Of a stretch of DNA of 64,000 bases, positions 43,235 to 54,711 are shown piece by piece. The translations under genes and the position numbers were made by a program. How positions within the stretch are numbered: position 1 is the stretch's first letter; each line of letters begins with the position of its first letter. Source of the DNA: Byssothecium circinans. Taxonomy: Eukaryota > Ascomycota > Dothideomycetes > Pleosporales > Massarinaceae. The notes under the pieces were generated by a model. It had not been told where the DNA came from, searched no databases, and was given only the letters and a program-made list of their open reading frames with translations. Location: positions 229,472 through 293,471 of the forward strand of contig ML977011.1 of NCBI GenBank assembly GCA_010015675.1. Reading direction: 5' to 3'.

Positions 43235-45317
43235 TCACGCAACTCCGCTGACTTTCCTATACGTCAGACCGTGATCCTTCATCCCACCCCATATGCTCGC
43301 CAACCCCGCAACGCCGCCCCGCCCCTCTTCAGCAACCTTACCGCTGACATCTCGCCTGCGTCCGGGCGTACCCAGATCAGACTCGTCAAAATACGAGTCC
43401 TCGTAATCGACACCTGAACGACTCACTACGCGCGGTGACTGGGCTTTCATGGGCGTATAGCCTGCGTCTACAGTGCCAGTCTTCCTTACACTAGCAAAGC
43501 TCTTCTTATCCAGACTGAATGGCGCATTCTTGATCTTGGAAGATGGACTAGGCGTGTTCATAGTGTATTGTTTGGCTGCGCTAGGAAGCGTGGGCGTGTA
43601 TTGCTTCGTAGGAGATGCGGAGGGCGAGTTCGCGGGCGAATTGCCTCGGATAGCTTGTTGTGCGGCTTTGAGATCTCCATAATAGCGTAATTTAATGGAT
43701 CCTCGCGTGGGCGACAGGCTGAAAGTCGCTTCGCTGGACATTGAAGTCGTTGTTTGTGTTCGCTGGAGACTGGATGGGGGAGGTGTGCTCTTGGCTTCTC
43801 TGGATGTCTTGGAAGGTGGAGGCGTAGGCGGATTCATGCGAAGGGGCTGAGGTGCTTGAGGAGATGAATACTCATCATCGGATACATCGTCATATGCCGC
43901 GACGGTGTTGTATCCTTGGTTCTTGGATGGGAAGAACGATGGCTTAGGAGCGGCGTACTGTTCTTGCTCAGGCTCGTTCGCCTCGCCATGAACAAACCAA
44001 TTATCTGATTGCAACTCCCCGCGGGTGTCCTGCATGGCAATGTCTCCAGAAGTCTCCTGGTTGCGTGCGGTTGTCGGTGGCGTGTAGAAGTCTTGCTTGG
44101 AGGACGACGAGATGAAGGAGTTGGGCCTTGAGTTTCTTTTGATAGCTTGTTGTGCGAGCATAGATTTTCGCTGTGCCAATGTCTCTTCATCCGGCTCGTC
44201 TCGACGGTGAAGATCATCGCGGTGGTTGAGATCGGGACGCGACAGACGTTTTGATTGGGGTTGCGAGTACATGGAGAATCGTTCGCGCGATTGCCGGGCT
44301 GAGTTGGGCGTATGCGGTGAGTATGTCATGCCGGAGTTGTTTCGTGTATGCATGAAGGACATCTGTTGGCGGTCTGGCGACGGAATGTTTGTATCAGATA
44401 TTAGAGGAGCGGCTTGGGAGTTCCTGGTATTCGCCGTCGTGCTAGTCTGCGCACTCCATCGCTTGTCCTCCTGCGTCAAAGGAGTAATAGCAGATGTGGA
44501 CGAGCTCTTGTACTTGTGCTTCGTCTTGCGACGCGAGGTCAAGTTCTCTTCCAATGGGTTCATATCCGGAGGCAGGCTTGCAATCTTCCTGAAAATGAGG
44601 ACCAGCCAGATGTCTAGGAATAGCGATGCACAATGTAATCCTGCTACTGTTACAGCAATGAGCCAAGTAGACAATAAGACCTTGTCGGTCTCATCATCGG
44701 TAGGGAAAAAGGTACGCCAGCGCCCTGCTGTTCCTGCTTCCTCATCTGAGTTGCGCTTCGCTAGCAGCGCAGTGAAGACGTAAAAGGGTATGAAGCCTGC
44801 ATCGGTAACCAAAGCGAAGAAGTGGTAGCTAGCAGAGCTTGCGGGCGGTCGCGACTTTGCGTTTCGGAGGAGATGGTAAATGGCATAAAGCGAGACCACG
44901 ATATCCACACCAGGCTGCTCTGGTCAGTTCCTGTTCTGTACTACAGAGTTGTTGACCTACTGGTATACGCATGACGTATCCCTCTGTATCTGTAGCACCC
45001 TTGATGAAGATACCACACAGTACTGCACCAACAGCGCCGACCAGGTTGAACAGTCGCAACATGAATTGGACCCATCGCACAATCGTCACGGCCGTCTTGG
45101 TCTTTGCACTCATGGGCTTCACGTTCGTCTTGCCGTAGGGTAGTATCACGTAACTATCCGGATGCTGATTGAAATTGATGAACGGCCCCTCAGGCTTCTT
45201 CTTCGTCGGTGAGGGCGGCTGGCGACTCGCCATAGTGACTGCCTTGGGATTGAAGGTCGACGGCGGATCCAACGTCGACTCTCTCCGCGGTTCATACAGG
45301 TAGGGTGCGCCGCCCAT
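43235..45317 (-). CDS. Four-TM membrane protein with long disordered tail
   Basis: Two exons: 44961-45317 and 43235-44914, with a 46-nt intron at 44915-44960 (GTAGGT...CAG). The product is 678 aa. Four TM segments lie in the first ~235 residues: FMLRLFNLVGAVGAVLCGIF, DIVVSLYAIYHLL, FALVTDAGFIPFYVFTALLA and LIAVTVAGLHCASLFLDIWL. This MARVEL-like layout is common in fungal plasma membrane proteins of unknown function. The remaining ~440 residues are rich in Ser, Pro, Gln and Arg and look cytosolic and disordered, with many SP/TP sites. I do not recognise a specific family name. The splice junction RIPPGVDIVVSLYA completes the second TM helix, which supports the intron. Divergent from ARH1. Confidence 0.78.
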
Positions 45318-45840
45318 GATGAATTATGATGCGATTGAAGGCTAAGGAACGAATACCTTCGGGGCGCGATCGCGAAGAATGAGCGTGGACGAGCGGTGCC
45401 TTCGCTTAGCTGTGGAATGCTGTGGAGGTGAGGACCGGGGACGGGATGATCGTGGGGGAACATGTAAATACATGGCGTTGCTATGGGCAACAATCGATTG
45501 TGGCACCCTCCATGGAAAGCCTCCATGACGTGATGGCCCGACGCCGGACGCATTAAAACCTGCATCAATTCGATAGACTGGTCCTCTCGGGTAACGGATG
45601 GGGTCAAATGTACGCAAAGCCGTCGGTTCGGACTTGACTCTTAGCACACATCTGGACTGTCTTGACCTTACCGTGACAAACTGAAAGGTTGCGCGAAAAT
45701 GTCTTCAGTTACCTCCGGATTTGAAAACGAGTGGATGCCTCGATGAAGAAGTGTTAACCCCAGAATTGCGTGATATGTTTGGCGGCTTTCGAGGTCTGCG
45801 AGCCTTAGTCAGCAGATGGCCTTGAAGAACAATAGCATCC
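45318..45840. other. Divergent promoter between the four-TM gene and ARH1
   Basis: A 523-bp interval between two outward-facing ATGs, probably holding both promoters and 5' leaders. No clear TATA box; no gene seen. Confidence 0.45.
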
Positions 45841-47502
45841 ATGACCAAATCGTCGTACAGTATGCAGAACGTTAAACATCTCGCAGGAACGCCTTATGTC
45901 TGCGCTCGCTGTACCAAGCACATAGCGACTACATATCCACGACCGATCCGTGCTTACTCCTCATATCAGCCTGCTCGAAGGCTCGCGATCAACAATGCCT
46001 CCCGCCGTACCTCCACAGCGCAAACATCATTCCCAGACCTCCAACGCCATGCCTTTACTACGACGGGCTCTAAGAAGCCTTTGCGGCTTGCAGTTATTGG
46101 GTCCGGCCCAGCCGGTTTCTATACAGCACACCGGCTGATGAAGAAGGTCCCACATGTGGTGGTGGATATGTACGAACAACTCCCTGTACCGTACGGCCTT
46201 GTGCGTTTTGGCGTCGCACCCGACCATCCCGAGGTCAAGAACTGCGAGAATACATTTGAAGATGTGGCGGCATCACCGCGATTCAACTATATTGGCAATG
46301 TCAAGATCGGACGAGACGTGGAGCTCAGCGAGATGAAGCCGCATTACGATGCGATATTGTTCTCGTATGGAGCTTCAGAGGATAGGAAGTTGGGCATACC
46401 GGGAGAAGATCTGCCGGGCGTTTGCTCTGCGAGGGAGTTTGTAGGCTGGTACAATGGACTACCTCAGTTCCAGGGCTTGAATCCGGATCTACAGGCTGGA
46501 GACCAGGTTGTCATTGTTGGACAGGGAAATGTGGCTTTGGACGTTGCGCGCATTCTACTCACACCGGTGGATGCTTTGCGCAAGACAGACATTTCATCCG
46601 AGGCTCTCGAGACGCTCTCTCAGAGTAAAGTGAAGTCGGTGAAGGTCGTTGGCCGACGCGGACCATTACAGGCTGCGTTTACTATCAAGGAAGCCCGAGA
46701 GCTCATGCATATTCCGGGAGTCGCCTTCGAGCCCATCGACCGGTCGCTGTACCCGCCAGACATTAAGAAATTACCAAGAGTCTCGAGACGGATAACAGAA
46801 GTTCTAATCAAAGGGACTCAGCAGGTTGAAAATGCCACCAAATCATGGGCATTAGACTTCCTCAAAGCACCCAAGTCAATGAACGCGGATGGTACAACAG
46901 GCCGCCTTGCTTCGGTAGCCTTCACGAACCAAGCATTCGCTCCTGGTACAGACATATACTCCAAGTCTGCCTCGGTAGTTCCAATAGAGGAGACTACCTT
47001 CTACCCAGCATCATTGGCGTTCCGATCTGTGGGATACAAGTCTGCCGCTCTCCCTGGCCTCGCTAGCATCGGCGCACCTTTTGACAACAAGCTCGGCATT
47101 ATTCCCAATGACCCATTTGGTCGTATCTTAACGCCATCAGGCGCCCCCGGCGATCTGGCAGCCGGTCACGTTCCCGGCCTATACTGCGCCGGGTGGGTCA
47201 AGCGCGGTCCAACCGGCGTCATCGCAAGTACGATGGAGGATGCATTCACTTCCGCGGATGTGATAGCTCAAGACTGGGAGTCCGAGGTGCCGTTTTTGAA
47301 TTCCGAGAATGGTGAGAGTCACAGCACTGGTCTAGGTTGGGATGGGCTCAAGCAAGAGGTTGTGGGCAGAGGCGTGAGGCCGGTGAGCTGGCAGGATTGG
47401 AAGAGAATTGATCAGGCTGAACGTAAGAAGGGGAAGGCGCTTGGGAAAGAGAGGGAGAAGTTTCTCAGTGTTGAGGACATGATGGGCGTTTTAGACAGTT
47501 GA
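45841..47502 (+). CDS. ARH1: NADPH:adrenodoxin oxidoreductase, mitochondrial
   Basis: Single-exon gene, 553 aa. It passes electrons from NADPH via FAD to the mitochondrial ferredoxin (Yah1), for iron-sulfur cluster assembly and heme A synthesis in the matrix. The first ~75 residues are basic and Ser/Thr-rich, like a presequence. The FAD-binding motif IGSGPAGFYTAHRL has GSGPAG at residues 87-92. MYEQLPVPYGLVRFGVAPDH and KNCENTFE are hallmarks of the family. The NADPH site reads VVIVGQGNVALDVARILL, and GRRGPLQAAFTIKE follows. Near the C-terminus YCAGWVKRGPTGVIASTM is the conserved flavin-contact segment. The start at 45841 was chosen as the first ATG of the frame; an in-frame ATG eight codons on (45862) is also possible without changing the presequence character. 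Confidence 0.93.
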   Translation: MTKSSYSMQNVKHLAGTPYVCARCTKHIATTYPRPIRAYSSYQPARRLAINNASRRTSTAQTSFPDLQRHAFTTTGSKKPLRLAVIGSGPAGFYTAHRLMKKVPHVVVDMYEQLPVPYGLVRFGVAPDHPEVKNCENTFEDVAASPRFNYIGNVKIGRDVELSEMKPHYDAILFSYGASEDRKLGIPGEDLPGVCSAREFVGWYNGLPQFQGLNPDLQAGDQVVIVGQGNVALDVARILLTPVDALRKTDISSEALETLSQSKVKSVKVVGRRGPLQAAFTIKEARELMHIPGVAFEPIDRSLYPPDIKKLPRVSRRITEVLIKGTQQVENATKSWALDFLKAPKSMNADGTTGRLASVAFTNQAFAPGTDIYSKSASVVPIEETTFYPASLAFRSVGYKSAALPGLASIGAPFDNKLGIIPNDPFGRILTPSGAPGDLAAGHVPGLYCAGWVKRGPTGVIASTMEDAFTSADVIAQDWESEVPFLNSENGESHSTGLGWDGLKQEVVGRGVRPVSWQDWKRIDQAERKKGKALGKEREKFLSVEDMMGVLDS

Positions 47503-48481
47503 ACATGGGTGAAGTATTCCCGCAGCATCTCCGCTCCACATGGAATGTCAGATGCAATGCAGTGTATGATGGATAGAAGTCAAAATCAGTATAGTATCGT
47601 GAATTGCTACTTTCATAGGTCCAATATCAAAGCTGGACAACAGAAGATTTAGAGTTTGAAAGACACGTGCTTGCGCGTTGTGGCGATAAGGACTCGACAC
47701 GAGTTGGTTCAAATCGATAAGAAGAAACACAACGATCCCAGCGCTGTCGTCATTAGAATCCTTATTTAAGCGTCTGTAAGATAACGTGTCCAGCAGAGCG
47801 ATGGTGTTGGTTTGCTATATTCTTGACAACGCAGTGGTTGAGCTGTTCGTGCGCGTCCGAACAATGTTGAATCCACCTTCCGCGTTTGCCTACCGCGCCT
47901 AAAAACGTGGACATAGTTATGCAGGACACCACGCCTTCTACAAGAGAAGGCGCATCGTACGCGAACTTTATTCTGTCGTTTGGTGAATTCACCAACTAGT
48001 CGCTGCGAAGGCATCGAACATTGAAGTGGTTTGTGGGTTGCGGTGCCACTGCTCATTGTCGCCACCGACTGTTTGGCGACCGAAGTCCAGGCGTTTGACG
48101 CGTGACCTCGCGGAGCTTCGCAATCCCCACGGCGGGCTTGTCAGGCGTCGCCTTTGTCTTTCCCCCTTCACGACACCTGGACGCGACATTGGACCTCTCA
48201 AGTATTCCGCCCGTCCCTTGGGCGCCCATCTTTGCCAGATCCCGCCTTTTTTTGAAGAGCATATAGCCGCTGACCAGGTGCGGTTCGCGTCATCCGCGCG
48301 GTGGGCACAGTGCGCGACACGTCCCCAACCATCTCCCCATATCATTACCCCACGCCCCTCGGGGTGCTATTCACTGTGGCATCCATTCACTACCAGCAAT
48401 TGCGATATATTGGTTTCTCAAAGCTTGAAGATATTGCCGTCTTCGATGATAGACGGCGGGGCTCTTCTCTACCCCACCACA
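47503..48481. other. Intergenic region upstream of the WHI5/NRM1-like gene
   Basis: 3' flank of ARH1 and promoter of the next gene. An ACGCGT word, the core of the MluI cell-cycle box bound by MBF, lies at 48098-48103. Such 6-mers are expected about 16 times by chance in 64 kb, so it is only suggestive. The open frame continues upstream from the chosen start to 48026 but has no ATG before 48446. Confidence 0.35.
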
Positions 48482-49869
48482 ATGCGTAAGTCGCGTCTGC
48501 CCGAGCCTGGAGATACCCGGGATCAAGACTCACAATGGTGCGCAACAGAGAGCTTCAACGGCCTTCCTCCGGCACCTAACCCTCCACTGTACCAGCACGA
48601 ACTTCCAGACTCGCAGGAGTCATACGTCTCTGCGGTATCAAGCACCTTTTCTGCACCGCAATTGCCGTCATCCTCAAGCAACGTCTCTACCTCCACCACC
48701 GGCGACACTGAATTGACATCGCCGCCATCGTCCAAAGTGACTTCTTTTTGGCGACAGGCAGCAGAAAACGCATTACCGTCATCTCCAAACCGCGCTCGTG
48801 CTCAGGATGCACCATCCCGGATTGACGCCGCGAACGCGCCGCGAACCGGTAACACAGTAGCAAGTCCCATGTCGCCCAAGTCACCCATGACCCTTGGCTC
48901 CAAGAGGACAGCAGATGGCTCAGTGAAAGGCACTGGAGTGGCAGCAGAAAGATCAGTTGCACCGTCAACAGGGCACAAGAGGAACAAGAGCATGGAAACT
49001 TCACGAATCGGTCAGGTACGTACGAGGGCGATGTCTGAGACAAGTTTGGTTGTAGCTGACCTTGCATGCAGCTTTCCGCGCAGCTCAAAACTCGACTCTC
49101 CTACGCCATGGTCAAGGTTCAGAACGGTTGGGAAAAGCAGTCGCTCGAAGAATTGGAGGAACGTACTTCTCAGCAAGGGTCACCCGCATCGATTACCAGT
49201 AGGAGTAATGGCTCACGCTTGACTTTTGACTCTCCATCAGAAGCAGACCGTCGGCGACGTCCAAGCGGAGTATCAGAGAATTCTGATCAGATGATGATGT
49301 CTCCAGGACAGAGCACTCCGTCAGATCAGTCTCGATCTCTTGCAGCTACTCCATCTTGTATGTCCTTCATCAATTTATAGTGAGCTAGCATCTAACATGA
49401 CACAGCATACTGGCGACCGAGTACTAAGCCCGCCATGTATGCTGCTGCCAACCTCATCTCAGTCACAGGCGGCTCAGATGCTGGCCCAATGCTCGGTCAG
49501 GCGGCAGATCTCAATCCGCGACGAAAACGACGCTCTAGCGCCTCGCATCACCCCCCTCCCCTCTTGGGGTCTAACCAACGGAAGCACTACAGCGATTTAA
49601 GCGGCACTCCTCGCACTCCCGTCACCCCTCGTCCAGGTATTCTTCGTATGCCCAGCCAGCAAGCCGAGAAGGACGCCGTCGACACCCTTCTTTTCATGAG
49701 CAGTCCTAACAACTCTGGCCGTTTACCTCACACCGGCACGGATGCCCAGGCTCGAGCCAATGCACCTGCACGTCGTGTTATGTTCGCACCCGAAAAGAGT
49801 GCATACCATCAGCCTCAACTACCTAGCAGTCAACAAGCAGCATACTATCGTGCGGAGCCACCACGATGA
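48482..49869 (+). CDS. WHI5/NRM1-like G1/S transcriptional repressor
   Basis: Likely exons: 48482-48485, 48549-49015, 49072-49357 and 49406-49869, giving about 406 aa. The introns at 49016-49071 and 49358-49405 are well supported. The first (48486-48548, GTAAGT...CAG) follows ATGC directly; it is 63 nt, in frame and stop-free, so an unspliced start at 48482 (427 aa) or 48446 (439 aa) also works. Mostly disordered and Ser/Pro-rich. Two conserved blocks identify the family: LSAQLKTRLSYAMVKVQNGW, like the WHI5/NRM1 helix, and DAVDTLLFMSSPNNSG, which matches the GTB motif that binds Swi6-containing SBF/MBF complexes. It would repress G1/S genes in the nucleus until phosphorylated by CDK; many SP/TP sites are present. 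Whether it is closer to Whi5 or Nrm1 is open. Confidence 0.8.
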
Positions 49870-50761
49870 TGTTTGTGTCGCTCTCCAGGACCGAATTTTG
49901 CTTGATTCTAACGAATGCATTACGTGGGGCGTTGTGAGGGATACCCAAGATTTCAACTGCATCAAAGCCTTTATTCTCATCTTATCTAAAGGACTATCAC
50001 ATTACCATTGGTCTTGCATTTTGGTGGATTGTCATTCATTGATACCTCGAACCGTTCTGAAGAAGAACCTTTGGAAGAGCTCAACGGGCTAGACTTGGAA
50101 GGTGTATGCTTACAGAATTAGATTCCGCTTTGCGAGTCTAGCATTTGATTATAAGCTTATGATCGACACTATCAACGACGATTATGGATTCTTTTTTTTT
50201 CATGCTCCAATGTGTGGCTTGTTTATGCTGTGGCGTTAGCTCTACCATCTTGAAACGCCGAGTTGCAGTGCCGGAATCCACGCTGCTTTCGCAACGCAAC
50301 ACCTTTTTAAGATATGGGTGAACATAGCTGTGGTCTACCGTGAAGATGAAAGACGTTTTCAATTCCAAGTTTACTCTCAATCCAGCGATGCATGTAATGG
50401 AAACGCGTGGTATGATGTTCCCGCCCCGCCTCGGACATCTTCAGCATTTCGCTTCGACGTCATGCGTGTGTGGTGGGTCGACACTCGCAGGCCGAGTCCA
50501 GCCATGATGGTCGGACGTTTAAATATGCCTTGTCAGCATTCGTTTTCTTCCCGCTTGCTTCTTCTCTCCTCTTTTTCCCTCCCACCTCTCCACTCTGTTT
50601 TTGTAGGCCGGGGCTGAGTTGTGAGGCTTCCGAATCGACCGATCATCACGCTTTGCGTACGAGACGAAACTACAAGCAAAAAATACTTTCACATTTGAGA
50701 TCGAGCTGCACCGAGTTGGATAGATTGTGTTAAGTCAGGTTCATTGGATTGAGTTGGCAAG
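49870..50761. other. Intergenic region upstream of ACH1
   Basis: 3' flank of the WHI5-like gene and promoter of ACH1, with a T-rich/pyrimidine-rich leader around 50539-50605. No gene is supported. Confidence 0.4.
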
Positions 50762-52826
50762 ATGTCTGTCTCAGCGGCTCTGAAGAGTAGGGTCAGGAGG
50801 CCGAGTTATCTCAAGAAAGTCGCAAAGGCCGAAGATTTGCTTCATCATTTCCCCAATGGTGCGTATATTGGCTGGTCTGGCTTCACCGGCGTTGGATATC
50901 CAAAGTGAGTACCCCGATTATTTCCTCATGGGTCTGTGATATACTTTTCCTGGGCTTCAAATGGGGTGACTTTGTTTGGTCTTGAGGTGGAATACCCGAG
51001 GCGGAACGGAACGGTTGGGGTCCGAATGATCTCCGAGAACGACGTTTGGACCACGCATGGTCTGACGATTTGGCGAATGAGCTGGAGGACTCCGGGAGGA
51101 GGCAATTTCTTGTGATAGGAGGCACTGAAGATCATTCACATTATTCTTTGCGATGGTTGCGATGGACCTGTAGCTGACAATGCCCATCCAGAAAGATTCC
51201 TACTGCTTTAGCCGACCATGTCGAGAAGAACGGCCTCCAGGGCCAAATGAAGTACAATCTCTTTGTCGGCGCTTCTTCAGGTGCAGAGACTGAGAACCGA
51301 TGGGCGCGCCTCAACATGATCGAGCGGCGGTCACCGCATCAAGTCGGTAAAGAGATTGCGAAGGGTATCAATAATGGTAACATCCACTTCTTCGACAAGC
51401 ATCTCAGTATGTTTCCTGTTGATCTGATGTATGGGTAAGTAAAACAACTGGCTTCCTTCTTTTCGCTACCAAAAGATGTTGGACCTCTTGAATGATGAGA
51501 ACCACGCTGATATATTGCCGACAGGTTCTACACCCTCAAGAAACCCCAGAACAGACTCGATGTGACCATTGTCGAAGCCTCCGCCATCACCGAAGACGGT
51601 GGTATCATTCCCGGAGCCTCTGTTGGCGCATCGCCCGAACTCATCCAAATGGCCGACAAAATCATCATCGAAGTCAACACTGCCGCTCCCTCTTTCGAAG
51701 GCCTACATGACGTTACCATGACCGACCTCCCGCCCCGACGAAAACCGTACTTGATCATGAGTCCTGAGGATCGTATTGGAACGCCGCATATCCCTGTTGA
51801 TCCCGAACGCGTAGTAGCGATTGTGGAAAGTGACTATCCGGATCAAACTCAGCCGAATGCCCCCGAAGATGATACGAGTAGGGCGATTGCGTCAAACCTG
51901 ATTGAGTTTTTAAAGCACGAGGTCAGCCACGGAAGACTTCCTGAGAATTTGCTGCCCCTGCAGAGCGGAATTGGCAACATCGCCAACGCGGTTGTCGGAG
52001 GTCTTGCTGTAAGTTAACCACTCTACCCAATCGCAAACAAACAAAACAAGAAGCCCAAAGCTAAAATATCCAGTCCGGAGGCGCAAATTTCAAAAATCTC
52101 CGGGTATGGACCGAAGTCCTCCAAGACTCTTTCCTCGACCTCTTCGACTCGGGAAACCTAGACTTCGCAACTGCGACCTCCATCCGCTTCTCTCCCGATG
52201 GCTTCCATCGCTTCTACGACAACTGGGACAAGTACGCGCCCAAGCTGCTCCTGCGTTCGCAGCAAGTGTCGAACTCGCCTGAAATTATCCGCCGTTTAGG
52301 TGTTATTGGGATGAACACACCTGTTGAAGTTGACATTTACGCTCACGCAAATTCAACTTGTGTGATGGGATCCCGCATGCTTAACGGTCTCGGTGGTTCC
52401 GCGGATTTCCTCCGCTCCTCGAAGTATAGTATCATGCATACCCCATCGACACGTCCTTCTAAAACCGATCCTACGGGCGTGTCGTGCATTGTGCCCATGT
52501 GCACGCATATTGACCAAACAGAGCACGATTTAGATGTCATCGTAACTGAGCAAGGTCTCGCTGATGTACGTGGTTTGTCGCCCAGGGAACGAGCGAGAGT
52601 CATCATCGACAAGTGCGCGCATCCCGATTACCAACCCATTCTAAAAGACTACTTTGAGCGCGCGGAGTTCATATGCTTGAAGAAGGGCTGGGGGCATGAG
52701 CCGCATTTGCTGTGGAACAGCTTCGATATGCATCGCCATTTGAACGAACATGGCACTATGAAGTTGCCCAAGTGGGATTATAGGGGCTCTGAAGAGGGGA
52801 TGGAGGCGTCGAAGAGTAAGCTGTGA
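50762..52826 (+). CDS. ACH1: Acetyl-CoA hydrolase / CoA-transferase with C-terminal SKL
   Basis: Four exons: 50762-50904, 51192-51434, 51525-52008 and 52074-52826; introns of 287, 90 and 65 nt. The protein is 540 aa. It belongs to the acetyl-CoA hydrolase/transferase family; yeast Ach1 moves CoA between acetyl-CoA, succinyl-CoA and propionyl-CoA and acts in mitochondria. [37 protein letters not shown] and [16 protein letters not shown] are diagnostic. The catalytic glutamate lies in [12 protein letters not shown] (about residue 449). The protein ends in ASKSKL, so its last three residues are SKL, a canonical type-1 peroxisomal targeting signal, behind a poorly conserved tail after KLPKWDYRG. 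The first intron is several times longer than any other in the window. No acetyl-CoA pathway neighbour is adjacent. Confidence 0.93.
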
Positions 52827-54080
52827 ATACGCGGAGGGGATATGTGGTGGATGGGAAGTACGCGAGGTGGTAGTGGTGGTTTGATAAGTAAGATCAGCGC
52901 TTGTGCTTGTTTGTAGAAACGCATTTTTTCTTAACACGACAATTAAGCTCGGCAGGAAAGCTTGGGAAGCTTGAGCTGCGCTGTGAGATTGTGTTTTGTT
53001 TATAGGTTCCTTGTTATATTGTTTTCTTTTTGGGTATCTAAATCAAACATTGAAAAAATCGACCTTCTTGCTCCAATTCATTCGTAAGGCTTAATTCCCA
53101 ATCACCTCAGGCACCACAACCCTCTCAATCCACGAAATCCAAGCCAATCTAACAACCACACCACGATCCGGAACCCTCCCCAACCACACCACACCTCCAC
53201 CACCGTTGGTGGAAAACTCCCTCACTCGCACCGAAATGACGACGGAGGTCCCCCCTCCGCGATCTCACAAACGCCGTCTCAACTCAACCCCACCCGGATC
53301 CAACACGGACAACATCGCCAGAACCGCCCAAAATCTACCACAAAACCTAGGCTGGCATAAATCGCTCTTCCTCCCCAGCCAGTAGATGCCTGTGCGCCTG
53401 TGGCGCGTACCGCAGATCATACCTTAGGTGCCTGGTGCCGTTCCTCGCGCGTCATGAACAACGTCCAGGCGCCCCCTTATCCCCCTTCCATTAAATCAAC
53501 CCAGCGAGGAGGTTAGACAGGCGCCTCGCGGAGCGGAGGCAGCACGTTTGACATGTTCGACAATGTTCGCTTAAATCGTTAAACGCTCCCTGCTAACTAT
53601 TTCGAGCCGAGAAAGCTTGTGTGCCCGCCAAGCTCAAACACCAAGTGTGCGAGCAGGGATGCAATGGGCCTCAGGTGGCTCAGGACCAGCCTCAGAAGGG
53701 AGGGAATTGTGACGCTGTCGAATGGGATTGTGAGACGGGGAGGAGATGGTAGGAATTTTTGGTAGAGGTGGAGTGTCAAGCTTTGGGGCCAAGGCTTGCC
53801 TCAGATGCATGGCTGGCTGGTGTCGTGACGTTTTGAGGAAGGACTGGAAGGGAAGGGAACGTTGCAAGGGGCCTGAGGGAAATATATAAAGAAGGCATGA
53901 TAACGACGGTTGGGAGTATTTTTATTCTGTCATCAGTCCACTCTACTTCTCATCCCTTCTCTTATACTTTCTTAAGTTCACAGCTGGGCTGTCCATTCAC
54001 TACATTACTTTCTCTTCGTTGTATACTTACCCTTCGACCTACTTTATTACATTTTATACCTTAACACGACGAACGACAAC
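52827..54080. other. Intergenic region upstream of small secreted protein gene
   Basis: The stretch 53095-53400 is C-rich on the plus strand. On the minus strand one frame ends WISWIERVVVPEVIGN and TAA and is open for about 45 codons, then a TGA, then about 40 more; it may be a decayed gene end but has no recognisable family. The rest holds the promoter of the secreted protein gene. Confidence 0.35.
53883..53890 (+). promoter_or_regulatory. TATA box of the small secreted protein gene
   Basis: TATATAAA lies 190 bp before the ATG at 54081 and is followed by a CT-rich leader with many CTT/TCT words (53930-54050), typical of strongly expressed fungal genes. Confidence 0.5.
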
Positions 54081-54711
54081 ATGCGTTTCTCCGCCTCCGT
54101 CATTCTTTCCGGCCTTTTGGCTACCGGCGCCATTGCCGCTCCGGTTCAGAAGCGTGCTGGTGTTTTGAGCAAGCAGACGTATGCTCAGTTCCAGGTTTCT
54201 TCGACTGCTGCCGGTAACGCGCAGGCGGAAGTGTTGAAAGCTTTCCCCGTACGTCAATCCGTCACTCTTTAGTCTTCCAATGCTACCTCTTGAACTTATA
54301 TTGACATCTCTTCTCCAGATCGACATGAACGACCTCGCCAATGTCGATCCCGCCGACCAGAAAATCATCTCCGATGCGCGGAAAGTTGCTGAGAGCGCTG
54401 AGGTCGACGCTGGTGGCTTCAACGACCAGATCGCTGCCGACTCGGCGAACGATGCCCTTGCTGTCGGCAAGACGAAGAACAGTACGTCCCCCTTGTACTA
54501 TACATTCTGCTTTTGGACACATGCTAACTTCGCAACAGAGGTTCTGAAGCTCCAACTCGAGGTCATGGACTTGATGATCAGCCAGGCGCAGGGCAAGGAC
54601 GAGGCGGACAAGATTGCGGTGGAACAGAAGAAGTTGGACACCAATATCGCGGCCGATAAGAAGAACGCAGGGAAGACCAGCGCGGATGTTACCAAGACTT
54701 TCACTGGTTAG
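54081..54711 (+). CDS. Small secreted, helix-rich protein of unknown function
   Basis: Three exons: 54081-54248, 54319-54481 and 54539-54711; introns of 70 and 57 nt. The product is 167 aa. The N-terminus MRFSASVILSGLLATGAIA is a clear signal peptide, then AAPVQKR, a Kex2-like KR site at residues 24-25. The mature part has no cysteine, is rich in Ala, Asp, Lys and Asn, and is predicted helical (DQKIISDARKVAESAEVD; KLQLEVMDLMISQAQGKDE). I do not recognise a domain; the pattern is loosely like small cell-wall or surface-binding proteins of ascomycetes. The 57-nt intron is a multiple of three and free of stops, so retained transcripts would encode 186 aa with a Cys/Phe/Tyr-rich insert. A TATA box and CT-rich leader suggest strong, regulated expression. 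Confidence 0.75.

Noticed and set aside
48026..48445. N-terminal extension of the WHI5/NRM1-like frame
   Set aside because: No ATG before 48446 and the sequence is promoter-like; the conserved blocks lie far downstream.
53095..53400. Minus-strand reading ending WISWIERVVVPEVIGN with one internal TGA
   Set aside because: It looks protein-like at its end, but the strand is G-rich, which creates Val/Gly/Trp codons by chance, and no family or start is recognised.
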